A stretch of DNA of 64,000 nucleotides, taken from NCBI GenBank assembly GCA_963556695.1, contig CAUWAG010000003.1, positions 620,001 to 684,000 of the forward strand. Reading direction: 5' to 3'. Position 1 is the first letter of the stretch. The number at the start of each line of letters is the position of its first letter. The DNA comes from Anthostomella pinea (taxonomy: Eukaryota > Ascomycota > Sordariomycetes > Xylariales > Xylariaceae). Below, in pieces: positions 24,373 through 35,290 of the stretch. The notes beneath the pieces were generated by a model. The model did not search any database. It saw nothing but the letters and a program-made list of their open reading frames with translations, and was not told where the DNA came from. The position numbers and the translations under genes are program-made.

Positions 24373-26085
24373 GGTGGGTGTCGAGACTGATTGCCGCAGG
24401 TGACGATGAGAATGGAAGGGTGAAGTGAGAAGAGAGTTGGAACTGTTTGCGGCGGTGCCGAACACAACCCAGGATTCAGGAAAGCACCCCCTACTAGTCT
24501 GCCAGGGAAATCTGGGGCGCGATCGACGTCAGGGAAGCTAGAGATTAGAACACGACGCGGGAATGACGAGAATGACGGCTTCCTCGATAGTCAAAGACGG
24601 AGGGAAACAGGTTGCAGGAGGGATCAATAAACCTTGGTCGGGCACAAAAAGATGCAGGTGGTATACCAAAGGGAATTGAAGAGATGGAAAACGAGAAACG
24701 AGACAGACCTACATGTATGCGGTCCATGGTCCATGAAACAAGGAGCACCGTCCAGGCAGCCCAGGCAGCCCAGGCCAGCTGAGAGGCATGGGTCCATGGG
24801 AGGCGCTGAATGACGAGAGTAGGTAGGTATTGAGTCAGGCAGGTCACAGCAGCGTGGCGCATTGCGTGGACAGGTCTCACCGTGTCCAATCAGGCATTCG
24901 GGCAGGTGAGTAGCCGGGCAGACTGGCAGATCGCACGGCATCGCATCGCGTCCGCGTCTTCGGATTCCCGGCAACCAGTGGCGGCGTGGCAATGTTCGTC
25001 GACTGTGTCATTGAATGTGGGGTCTGTTGGTTTGAGCAAGTCTGATGAATCGTCTGATGACCTAAGTTCATGGTTATTATCAAGCTAAAAGTGCAAGTGG
25101 CGCAGCAGAGGAGGCTTCACTGCATGTGTTCAGAGGCTTCGTTTAGAGTTACCAACTAAAAGCAGGTCCTTTGCGGTTGCACATGCTTAAATTAGTACAG
25201 GCGCTATTCTCGCTGTGTCAAGTGTCTCCCGAGGTTCAATGGGAGATGCACTCGTCGCCAGCCCAGCATAACGGGTTGCAGCTGCGCGTAGTCAACGGCG
25301 ACCACCATTGGGTTCATGGGCCCTTCTAGTGTCTGTCAGGATTTCAAGATGCGGCCACAGAGGCCGCCTGTATCAGATGAATGCATGGTGGCGCAAAATA
25401 AGCGCGCGACAGATCTTCAGCTTTCATGCACTACTTTACACCCAGCCTCACCGACGTGATCCGAGAGTATGGCATTCCGTTTCCATCGTCTCAACTAGCT
25501 GAGCCAAAGGTACATTGCGACGCGGCACTCTGTGCGTTCTCGGGTTAACTCAAGCTTCATTCATATGCATTTAACTCATCTTTGAACCAGCTGTGCCACG
25601 TAACCCAGATCCTGATTCCTGCCTGCCTGCATGCAAGATCAGGCGATTCAGGCCGCGTTCCGAGTCCCGATGGATGATGACCTCAGCCGCACAGCCGATT
25701 CCGATTCCGAAACAGCTTCGGTCTAGAGTCTTGGCAGCTGAAACGCCTCCCCGCCACTTCTCGTTGCAAAGCAGCACCCGCAAAGCAATGCCACTCCAGG
25801 GACCAGAGGGAAGTCGAGCTGCTGCGGCTCTCACTGCCCGCACTGCACATTGAATCACCGTGGCGTGGATGCGATTGACGGCAATAGAGGTTTAGCGCAG
25901 CCTCGATTTTAGTAAAGCACAACACTCAATAGAGGTAAAAACAAGGACATTGAGTTGTCCTAAATCTTAGTCGAGCTGTCGGGATGTGACTGCGAGCCGA
26001 CGCGGAGCCGTTCGCACAGCCCCAGCAAGGCACCTACATATGTTTCAATACAAACACCTGATAACATCTGATTACTCAGCACGTA
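24373..26085. other. Intergenic region upstream of the protease gene
   Basis: 1.7 kb with no gene recognised. The first few hundred bases should contain the protease promoter; the CAGGCAGCC direct repeats near 24753-24772 lie there. The ORFs seen are short, overlapping and without domains. Confidence 0.5.
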
Positions 26086-26173
26086 GCATTAGTGGTTTAG
26101 TGGTAAAATCTGCCGTTGCCATCTCAGGGATACAAATTTCGGCAGGCCCCGCGTTCGATTCGCGGCTAATGCA
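26086..26173 (+). tRNA. tRNA-Gly (anticodon GCC) with a 17-nt intron
   Basis: The acceptor stem GCATTAG pairs with CTAATGC at the 3' end, followed by A as discriminator. The T arm is CCGCG-TTCGATT-CGCGG. The anticodon stem TGCCG/CGGCA encloses TT-GCC-A. The anticodon is at 26118-26120. A 17-nt intron (about 26122-26138) sits in the canonical place after position 37. The mature length would be 71 nt before CCA. Internal A-box (TAGTGGTTTAGTGG) and B-box (GCGTTCGATTC) promoters are present. Confidence 0.93.
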
Positions 26174-27242
26174 TTGATTTCTCTTTTTGCCTCAATGTCG
26201 ACCGGGCTTGGAGCGTCGTAATGGCGCTGAGGTGGTGTGTGTGGTGAGTCGGTAAGATCTGGACCAGCAGTATTGATCTTAACAATGTTCTCTAGCTCGG
26301 CCGAGTCAAGCGGAGTGAGATACCTTCTTTTTTAATCAGCTTTGAAACCAAATATCCAGTTCACAAAGAACCAGGAATACAACCCGATTCCTTCGACCGT
26401 AGTCGAAAGTCCACCATGGGGCCGCAGCTCGCCTCACCCATTCCCGCCGGTGGTGAGATCGGCACGTTGGAACCGGAGTAGGGGAACCGTCCGGAGAATC
26501 GAGCCCCTGTCCATATCCGAAAGCCTGTGCCTCGGTGTCGAGCTCAACTCGCTCGATGTTATGTCGGATTCCTGGCAGAACAGGGTGCAACTCTCGACGA
26601 CGAGCGGCCAGGTGGATCGGTACGACGACTGGTCGTCATCACCGACGGCGGCGAGCTCAACGTATTCCCCGAGGGGACGCTCCTCACACTCGGGCTGCCT
26701 TAGGGAAGGTGGAGGTAAACGGCGGGAAAATCTCTGGCGTTAATTTTCCCGTGGCTTTTCCGATCATGCCGGCAGCGCCGAACAGCGTAGAGACGTGCAT
26801 TGGTCGGGCTTGTGCACCTCACCGCAACGACCGGGTGCCGGACCAAAGACTCGGTAGCCCCTGACCGGATCAGCCAAGGACCCGACAACCAGCAACAGCC
26901 TCAACTGCCGAGTTTTCTGTCATATACGGCCTGCGAGCGTATGTTCAGACGAACTCGGTACTCGCGAGAGCCATCCTATAGATGAGATGGCTTTTAGGCG
27001 GCACACTGGTCTCAAAACCATCCTCTACGTCGCCCAGGCCTGTGGGACGTATGTCCGATCCGCGCCTGGCCCAAGAGGTCCCCCGGGTTCTTTTGCCTGA
27101 TCTTCCTTGCGAGAACCGCACAAGAGCAGACGTCGCGGCTTCGGATCGGTCTGCTTCATCGGCTACGGTACGATCGGAAGCATCTTCGTGGGAGCTCGAG
27201 ATGGGTAGTGGAGAGAGACTGATCAGCCGTGAGAGTCACTGA
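26174..27242. other. GC-normal stretch, no recognised gene
   Basis: The composition looks coding-like and all frames contain medium ORFs of 60 to 130 codons. These overlap, and I recognise no family. Pieces such as RLVVITDGGELNVFPEGT (about 26625-26680, plus strand) and VCFIGYGTIGSIFVGA (about 27150-27200, plus strand) look protein-like but do not join into one frame. A decayed gene is possible; this is not established. Confidence 0.35.
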
Positions 27243-27675
27243 TCAGGGTTGCAACCAAGACCGGCCTTTTTTTTCTTCCTTTAAAAAAAGAAAAAAAAGC
27301 TCTTCGACCGAAGGGAAGAGCCAAACCTAAATACCCTAAAAGACAATAAAAAGCAAAGCCTTCGTGCTATATACTAAGTCTATTGAAATAAAACGCTATA
27401 AATTATTTAAATTTATTAAAACTTTAATTATAAATGGCGTTTATAAGCTTAAGCCGATAAGTTATACGTTAAACGATATACGTATAAAGCTCCGCTTATA
27501 AAGCTAGACCTTACTCGAAATATTACGTTAGTTTATTATTAGTTTTACGATATGAGCAAGTATAAACCGTAAAAAGTAATAACTTTTATTCTCTTTTTTA
27601 TCCTTTTTTATACATCCGACTTAATAAAATATCGCTAAAACGCACTAAATATTATACCACACTATACATTATAAC
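27243..27675. other. AT-rich RIP-like block with a hairpin at its edge
   Basis: The composition changes abruptly at about 27260. A T-tract/A-tract pair (27269-27298) is followed by a hairpin GCTCTTC...GAAGAGC (27300-27322). The block then has very low CpA/TpG and retained CpG, as expected after RIP on a repeat. No ORF survives. Confidence 0.65.
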
Positions 27676-27975
27676 TTAATGTAAAGGTATTCCACCGGTG
27701 GTATGTAAGGCCGACTGGTCACCGATCGGAGCTCTAAGGCTCCACTACCACATCCCCTTAAAATACCTAATTCCCACAAACTGTTAGATTTGAGCCAATC
27801 GTCAGAGTGAAGTGTGTGTGTATATATTTCTCTGTCTAGAGTGACCTTGTGTGACCGTGGCCGTTTTGTGCTAGAAGGGGCTGGATTGGGACGGAACAAC
27901 TAGGTTCTGTTGTCTACCTGTCAAGGTGCCTTCTAGGCATACCTTTAATTCAACACAAACATACCAGGATAGATT
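27676..27975. other. GC-normal 300-bp stretch flanking a solo LTR
   Basis: This lies between the AT-rich block and the solo LTR. It contains the palindrome CCACCGGTGG near 27689-27698. No gene was recognised; it may be an edge of another repeat that escaped RIP. The last five bases (AGATT) are the left target-site duplication of the LTR. Confidence 0.4.
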
Positions 27976-28470
27976 TGCCACGGCGAGCGTACTGGGGAGC
28001 TGGGACATGGCCTGCAGCAAGCAGCTATTACTCTATTGACGAGAATATCAAGACTAGTATCAGATCATCAGAGTCAGAACATGGGGGTGATGATCGGTCT
28101 ATTGCGTTGCGTCTTCTATCCATGGGTCTGGGGGACCAATCTAGTACTAAATACACACCAAAATACAAAGATGTACCCATCCATTGATCCTCCAGCCAAA
28201 GATCCCTTGTCTATCACCCATGAAAGCCACCTTTCCTGGTGCTTCCATCCCTTTATTCTGCCAAGATGCCTGCCTGACCCCTTGTCAGCTGGCAGCCTCC
28301 CTGACTGCCACCATACTGCCACCACAATTCTTACAACTAGAGAGGAAAGGAAGAGAGGGAGAGATAGGTACAGCGAGAGGTTGCCCCTTTAAGGGGATCC
28401 TCTAGTCAGATCCTTCCCTTATTAGGAAGTATCGGCTTGTCATGTGGGAAGGTCCGTGCAGGCCGTCACA
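27976..28470. mobile_element. Solo LTR, copy 1, carrying a nested insertion
   Basis: The ends are TGCCACGGCGAG and GGCCGTCACA. Flanks are perfect 5-bp repeats AGATT (27971-27975 and 28471-28475). Apart from the nested insert, the sequence matches the solo LTR at 62883-63096 almost throughout. Subtracting the nested insert and its duplication leaves about 212 bp, against 214 bp for the other copy. The internal element region is absent, as after LTR-LTR recombination. Confidence 0.9.
28058..28335. mobile_element. 278-bp LTR-like insertion nested inside the solo LTR
   Basis: The insert is bounded by a 5-bp duplication ACTAG (28053-28057 and 28336-28340). The other LTR copy reads straight through AAGACTAGAGAGG at 62960-62972, an empty site. 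It starts TATCAG and ends TTCTTACA. A start of TG altered to TA by RIP would give the usual TG...CA termini. It is therefore probably a solo LTR of a second family. It encodes nothing. Confidence 0.85.
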
Positions 28471-28475
28471 AGATT

Positions 28476-28560
28476 GAAGTATCCTCATACACCTACTTCT
28501 TGGAATCACCGGCATCACCTTGCTTCAGCATTTAGCTACCTTAACCCTTACACTTAAAAA
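28476..28560. repeat. Dispersed repeat piece shared with 62720-62806
   Basis: About 80 bp (GTATCCTCATACACCTACTT to CTTAACCCTTACACTT) match 62720-62806 with differences that are mostly C/T and G/A. In this place the repeat lies to the right of the solo LTR; at 62.7 kb it lies to the left. The composition becomes AT-rich immediately beyond it. It looks like the end of a RIP-degraded element. Confidence 0.6.
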
Positions 28561-28929
28561 CAAGTCGCTGCATTTTAAAACGTCTTTAAAGGGTTTTAAT
28601 TCTTCGGAAAAGGATTTTTTAAGCCCTTATTAAAGCTAAATTTATAAAATTAATTAAAACCCCTGTTTTTATATTAACCATTATAATGATAGATTAGAGA
28701 AAAAAAACGTTAACTTTATTTCCTCTCAAAATAAAATCCCGGGTCTTTAGACTTATTTAATAACTTAAAGTTAATCAAATTAAGATTGAAATAAACCGTA
28801 GCTATAAAGACGTAAAAACGTAATTAAAAAACTTTAAAGCCGATAAAAGATTACGCTTTATAATAAAATATATCAAAAACGTCTAGTTATAACTCGAGAA
28901 AAAAAAGAATTAATTCGAAAAGCGTAACT
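28561..28929. other. AT-rich RIP-like block
   Basis: CpG is kept in ACGT-type contexts while CpA and TpG are nearly absent. No reading frame survives. The block stops sharply at 28929 where the copia element begins, so the copia insertion may be younger than the RIP of this block. Confidence 0.65.
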
Positions 28930-31900
28930 TGTTAGAACAGGCTTGAACGATCAATCATAATACTCGAGTATGGGGTCAAGGTCATGATGTTGCTGATGGT
29001 TGGATTGAGAGGAATCTAGCTGGACTCGAAGGTCTGGCCAAGTGCCCTCTCAATCCACTATCTTATCTTATCTAATCATACATATGGGTCCTGGTATAGA
29101 TGGTTTGCAGTCTGGAATCGCATGGATCCAACACAGGATACTCTTTTTTTTATGGTTGCGATTCCATCAAACCGTCTTTCCAGGTGATCTCAATGCTGAA
29201 CCCAGCCTTCAACTCGAATTATTGTCTTGTTATCAGAAATAAGACTATGAAGAGCTTTATTTGGAGACGATTTGGTCATCGAGTCAGCAGGGTTATCTTC
29301 ACCATGGATCCATCGGATTTCTGTGATCTCATGATTCTCGTATGACTGCCGGAGCGCCATGACATCGATTATCAGGTGCTTCTCATTGGTAGTGCCGAGC
29401 TTGACAAGGCACTGGTATAGCGAGTATGAGTCCGTGCAGAGGATCAGGGGGATCGAAGGTACTTCGAGGCATTGGCAGATAGTTGCCAGTGTACGGTGGA
29501 TCACGTATCCGTAGTCATAGCCAGCAACCATGCCATAGATTTCAGAAGCTAGAACGCTCCGAGTGACTCTCTTGCATTTGGTAGAGGACCAATGAACAAT
29601 GTTTCCGGTCAGATCGAATGTGAATGTCTCGTCATTGCCAGATGATTCATTCCCGAGGATGATGACAAATCCGATCTGTGATGATAGGTCCTTATTATTG
29701 GCGAATGATCCATCAACAAACACAAAGAGTTTAGCAGTAAACAGGTCAGTCGTTACGAATCGAAGTCCATGTGACTTGTTGTCTAGTTGCCATTAAATGC
29801 GTTTATTTAGCATCTTGACATCTTTGTCAGAGGGTTCTTGGGCTTGGGCTGCGACAGAATAGTCAAATGCAGCTTCTGGTTGACAGATGGAGGCAATGTA
29901 AGCGCCTCTTGCTCGTTGCTCAATAAATTTCTGCTTGTAGTCCTTGTCACTCATGTCAATCAGGACGAGCTTGTCAGCTTGTCCCTTTTGAGTCGCTGTC
30001 ATGCTCTCAGTCTGAAATTCTAGACGGCATCCATTGAAGTTGCCAGAAGAACCAGTATCAAACTGGGTTCATGGTTTCGTCTTGTAGCCCGCTTTCCTCG
30101 TTTTGTTTTCTTCCTTCTTTAAGAAGCCGGTAATGCCAATGACAAAGGTGTCGTCAGTTTGAAAGGCTGCGATAGCAAAGTCGTTGCCTTTCTTTGTAAT
30201 GAATAAACAAGGGTCATATACAGATGTCTCCATCTCTAGTCTTTCCTTGTGGTGGGCGGAGTATGTGTCATACCAATGATTCCCAGCTTCTGCGATTCCG
30301 TACAGGGGTTTGTCAACGCGAAGAATCGTACCCTCTGGATACTTCTTCTTTAGTTCAATGGGCAGCTTGCATAGGACAAGACAATTCATAGGGTGTTGTG
30401 ACTGCATATAGGCCATGGTGATGTCTCGAGAGGCAGCGAGGCATCCTAGCCGCCGTAAAGACGGTGTCAGGGCCATTGCCAGTCGTTGGCTGCATCGCAT
30501 GATCGTCGGAACTTGGGTCATGATATCGTGCTTTTTATGATCGTTATATCCTTGAACGACGAGTCTGCTCTTCTCGTAAGGGCGGTCATTGACACCTTTA
30601 ACAGTGCGGACGAGACGAGAATTAAACAGTTGGGTGTTGTTATGAATCTTGCTGTCGAATAGAATGGGGACAAGCACTTCATCGGCAAATAGAGACTCAA
30701 TCTAAAGGACATCGGATTGCTCGAAGGGTGTTCCAGGGGCTGTGATCTTGCCTTCAGTGCGCAGTTTCAGGGCAAGAGCGCGGTCAGCACGCTCCTTGTG
30801 CGAGAGGAAAATGCCATATTCATCTTGTTGGACGAAGGAGCCAGCGAAGTTCTCTTCTTTGCTTGTAATCGTAGTGGCCATGTGTACCATGTATATTTTT
30901 CTGGGTCGGCCTCGCGGTCGCTTCGTGCTTTGGACGGGTATAGGGAGCTTTGGAGGGCGGCCGCGACGACGGGGGAGTGTCGGTTCAGGATATTCGAACG
31001 GAACGGGGGTATCGTGGTTGTCAACCTTGTCAGTATCGAGAATTGCGTCAGGGTGACGGTTGTACGGCTTGACGTGCGTGCGGTTGAATAGGGTTGGTCC
31101 GTTGACCATCTCAACGGTCACTTCTCGGTCTGTTACCGATAGAACCTTATGCGGGCCTTGATATTTGTCTTTTTCACGATAGACAAGGACCTCACTGCCG
31201 ATGGGAAGAGAGAGAGGCAGTGTTGGGGTTGTATCAGGGCCGTTCCTTGTGTTTAGAGCACTTTGAACGTTGCGCTTGGCTCGAAGCTTACGTAGTTCCG
31301 TCATTGCTTTGGCCTGGGCCTGGGCACGTTAAAGTTGCGATTGTGTCAGGGGTGAATCCATTGTAACGCGTGGATAGGCTCCAAAGACCAAGAGTGTTAG
31401 TACAAGGCCATCAGGACCGGCGGTATCGTTCACGGCTTTTACTGCCATCTGTAGGGCAGCTTCTCGAGAGATCCCGGATGATTCGGCTCAGATGATCTCG
31501 TAAGAGCGTCGAATGGGGGTATGATACCGTTCAACCTTGCCAATCGACCAATGAGCTTCAACAGGAATCTGGTGACAGGTGATTCCAAGCAATCGGGCTT
31601 CAGCTCGGAATTCTGTGGCTGCGAAGTTGGTACCAGCGTCGTGCGTTAGGACATCTGGAGGACCAAGATAGGTGTTGATCTAACATCGTTTCAATGCTTC
31701 CCAGGTCTCCTTGGCAGACAGGTTGGGGAGGAATTGGGCTGCCTGGAAGGCTGTAGCGGCATCAACGCAGTGAAGGACGGGCTTGCTCTCCAAGTACATG
31801 ACATCGACGATGACTTCGTAGTTGAAATCAATATCCTTCTTGATGGAAAACTTGAAGCGTTGTGGTGACGGGCCTTTGACCTGGCAATGATGGCAAAACT

Positions 31901-34454
31901 TGTTGATCATTGCAATGGCATCTCGATTAGCTCCATTGCCAGATTTCTCCAAAAGCCTGTGAAGCTTGCCAACGGAAGGGTGGCCGAATCGGGTGTGAAT
32001 ACGTCACAGCTCGGCTTCTGTGAGGAAAATACCAGTTGACGCAGTCGTGGATGCTGAGGGAAAGAACCAAGGGTGGCCCCATTTTCGGGTGATTGGGATG
32101 GACTTGCCATCTCGCAGTCAGATCATCCTATTGGCAATATTATCAAACATTACGCCAAGCTTGTCGAAGTCTTTCAGGCAGAGGAGGAAGGGAGTTTGGG
32201 TGTCAACGACATGGAACGTCACGTCTCCAATAGGGGTGTCAACATGGATCGTGCCAAGGGAATCTAGGGGCTGTCCTCCACCAAATTAACCGTAACTTCT
32301 CCAGCGCGTGATTTATCGAGTAAAACTGAGGGTAGCTCGCGCTGTAAGGCTAGGAATTGACCCTTGCCGGCTGTTGAAACAGAAGCAGCGCCAGAATCGG
32401 GTATAATTCCTTGGAATGTAAAACTGGCGTATCTATCCAGTGTGAAACTGTCAGACTCGAATCCAACTTGCAAGTTGTCCGTGGCAGTGATTGAATGTTG
32501 GAATGCTCGGTCGCTAAGTAAGGTGGCTGTGAGATATTGGATAGCATTGTCACTGCTGTCGCTTCTGGAATCCATGACGTGTTGGTCATGCGTATCATCG
32601 GGGTCTGAGTCAAGATCTGGCTCGTAGTCGGCCATGAAATGGATGTAGGCAGGGCCTGTGGTCGGTTGTCCACGGAATTGTTGATCGTGTCGCCATTTCT
32701 CTTTGGATTTCCGCTGTTCTTCTGGAGAATACTTCCACAATCGACAGTCAGGGTCACTACAGATATAACAACGTCTAGTAACGTTGCCATCTCGTTTACT
32801 ATATTGCTTGTCTTTCCGCCGGTGAAACTTGCGATCAGTAAAATACTGATTAGTAGTATGCTGGGCGCTGTCAGCTGAGTCTTTAGAGGTCTGGAGTGAT
32901 TGTCGGAGGTTTGAAGCAAGAGCTTTAAACGTGTGTGAAGGAGTGAACAAGGCATAATTGAATTCTTTGATACCACGGCAGGCGCGTTCCACAGCTGCAA
33001 TCAGCTATGTCTCGCCTAGGTACGAAGGGCCAAGGGCACATTGACAGAGTTGCAGTTTGTCAAGGAGTGTCTCAAGGATCTCCATACCGGTCTTGCCAGC
33101 ATTCTCAGGTCGTGCCTTCATGTTGATATAAGTGATTACCGACCAATCGCGATGATATTGAGTCTTGTTGACTTCTGTGTTAAAATGTGCCTTGAGACGG
33201 TTGTACATGTCTGAGAATATCGAGTGACGGCTGATATGGTGCATGAAGTATTCTTGAGCTGTGCCAGTGAGGACTTGGGGGAATACTGCGTGGAACTGGC
33301 CAGGTTTGATGCCAATGGTAGAACATATGTTTAGGAAGTAGCGTATCTTGTCATCCAGAATATTGTAGGGTTGTCCTGAGTAGCAGTTCTTCTCTTTCCA
33401 GATCTTGGCAAATGTTGCGATTGTTCCAGGAGCTAGGTCCTTGTTGGGTACTGGGATAGGGGGAATCTGGGTATATGGATCAGGTGGTTGATTCTGTAGC
33501 CATTGGTTGTGTTGCTGGTATGTTCCGAAGCCAGGGTCTGGTGTGATAGCGATGTGCCGAGGATTGGGCATAAAGTTGCCGGTTGCATATGCCGTTGGGA
33601 TTTGTGGTGGTGAGGGATTCCGGTACTGGGCTAGATTTAGATCTGGGGTAGTCTTTTGTGATGCATGTTCGGCGGTAACAGAAGGGATGTCATTATGAGG
33701 ATCAATCAAATCTGGGGTATCAGCATTGGGAGCATTAGTCTGTGTAGCCATGCAGACATCAACGATTTTCCAGACATTTGGGTGCGGATAAGTAGTTCTT
33801 ACTCTGTCAAGTAAGACTTTATCCCAGGTTGGGAGGTCTTCTGCGGTGACAAGATTGGCAAGGGCGTCTGTGATGGAGTGGTTTGCTTTGCCTAGGTAGA
33901 TTCCTTTGGAGTTGAGGCATTTCCTGAAGATGCCTCGTATAGTGCGCTCAACCTTCTCGAAGTCTGCCTTTGTCCAGTTCTCAAAGTCCATCTGGAATGT
34001 CTCGTGAATCTCGAAGGGGACGGGCGTCTTAGCATTATTGTAGCGATCGATACATGACAAGGTGTACGAGTTGAAATGGGTATCCTTGCCATATTCAAGG
34101 TCGACTTGTTTTCCAAATTTGATACGATCAAGATCAATGAGGTCGACAAAGTTGACATGTAGGTTGCGATCGCTGAGATATCGTAGCTTCTCGTCTCTCA
34201 CAATGTCTGCAGGGTCTTGAGCGACTTGGATTTTGCTGTTGCCATTGCTGGAGGCCATCTTGTCGGATGTTGTTGGATTCAAGCGAGTTCAGTGATTGGA
34301 GGGTGATTCTTCGTGTATTGCATGTAGTGTCTTGTATCTGTTCTGTCTGTTCAGGTGCCCCTGATCGGTTCCCAGTTTGGTGCTGGTCATCTCCGCCGTA
34401 CCGTGGTTTTTCCGGTCGGACTCGGCTCATCTTCATGACCCCTGTTATCCAACA
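28930..34454 (-). mobile_element. Ty1/copia LTR retrotransposon, element 1, defective
   Basis: A single collinear gag-pol reading on the minus strand is followed by a T-tract (PPT-like on the minus strand, 29142-29150). A TG...CA segment at 28930-29132 (TGTTGGATCC to TTCTAACA on the minus strand) is the likely 3' LTR. At the 5' end a 184-bp segment (34271-34454) also has TGTTGGAT...ATCCAACA ends. Its sequence does not match the 3' segment, so it is either a leader or the LTR of another element. No 5-bp target duplication was found. The 5' edge abuts a truncated LINE. Confidence 0.75.
29190..34258 (-). pseudogene. Copia element 1 gag-pol polyprotein with several in-frame stops
   Basis: The ATG at 34258 starts MASSNGNSKIQVAQDP. 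Gag runs to about 33005, then a TAG (from CAG) interrupts ET-LIAAVERAC. A Cys/His cluster CYICSDPDC and the protease motif IIPDSGAASVSTAG follow. The integrase region shows HTRFGHPSVGKLHRLL, CHHCQVKGP, a putative first catalytic Asp in EVIVDVMY, and LTHDAGTNFAATEF. A proline/Arg AT-hook-like stretch (RRRGRPPKLP) follows. Reverse transcriptase shows DITMAYMQSQHP and FQTDDTFVIG. RNase H shows FVFVDGSFANN, LCTDSYSLYQCL and IHGEDNPADSMTK. Most breaks are single TAG/TGA codons at former Gln/Arg positions, plus a frame change near 32270. Confidence 0.88.
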
Positions 34455-35290
34455 GCATCGAAGGCCCCCGTGATGTCTAGCTGCATCAGCGTGGCTACCG
34501 CGCCGTAGCTCCATCCTGTATGGACTGCTTCGACTACCATGTGGATCGCATGTTCTGTTGACCTGCCCTTACGGTTCTCCATTTGGCCCTCGGGAAGGAG
34601 CCTGTATGTCTCTGCTGCCTCCATCATACGGTTACTGATAACCTTCTCTATGACTTTCCCCATGCAGCTAAGAAGCGCGATAAGCCGGTAGGCCCCTAGA
34701 AGGGTCTTCTCTTCTGGTGTCTTTCTGGCTTTTGGTAATACCACTATTGATGCCATTTTGAACTGTTTCGGCCACTCGCCCAGAACGAACGAGCATTCCG
34801 CGACTTCCGCCAGGGCGACTCTCAGCGGTTTGCCGCACGCTTCAAGGAATCCTGCTGGCAGAAAGTCCCAGCCTGGGGCCTTTCAGCGGCTTCATCAAGT
34901 CAAGAACTGCCTTAATGTCTGTCTCGTCTACCTTCCTGCTTATGGCAAACTTCCCTTCAAAGGGGTCTAGTCCGGTATCGAAATCTTCCGGAATATCGGA
35001 CAAGTCCGCTGTTGGGGAAGGGAAGAATTTCCCTGATAGGATATCTACCTGCTCGTCGAACTTAGATGTCAGGCCTCCCATGAAGCCGGGTTTCTTTAAG
35101 GGCGGGAGCGTTCCCGCCTCTCGTGGTTTGAACCCGCGCAGCCGTGCTGCCCTTTCAAGGTCACAAAGCTTCTTATTATCTTTGAACGCTGCTGCTGTGA
35201 GGTGACGCCAGGTTTTCGTCTGGGCTTTACTGATGGTCTGTTTCTGCACCCGCCTCGCCTTTGCTAGGCCTTCAAAGTCTCGATCCGACC
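34455..35290 (-). mobile_element. Fragment of a second LINE family (reverse transcriptase N-terminal part)
   Basis: The minus strand encodes a pre-RT linker (KTWRHLTAAAFKDNKKLCDL, then DETDIKAVLDLMKP). The first RT blocks follow: LPKARKTPEEKTLLGAYRLI, ALLSCMGKVIEKVI, GRSTEHAIHMVVEAV and QLDITGAFDAV. The remainder of RT is missing at the copia boundary. One frameshift separates the two pieces near 34845. The sequence is not the family of the 14.7 and 49.7 kb copies. The upstream end dissolves into AT-rich DNA at about 35290. Confidence 0.8.

Noticed and set aside
28540..28560. CCTTAACCCTTACA wording considered as telomeric repeat
   Set aside because: There is no tandem TTAGGG/CCCTAA array. 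A single degenerate occurrence in a dispersed repeat does not make a telomere.
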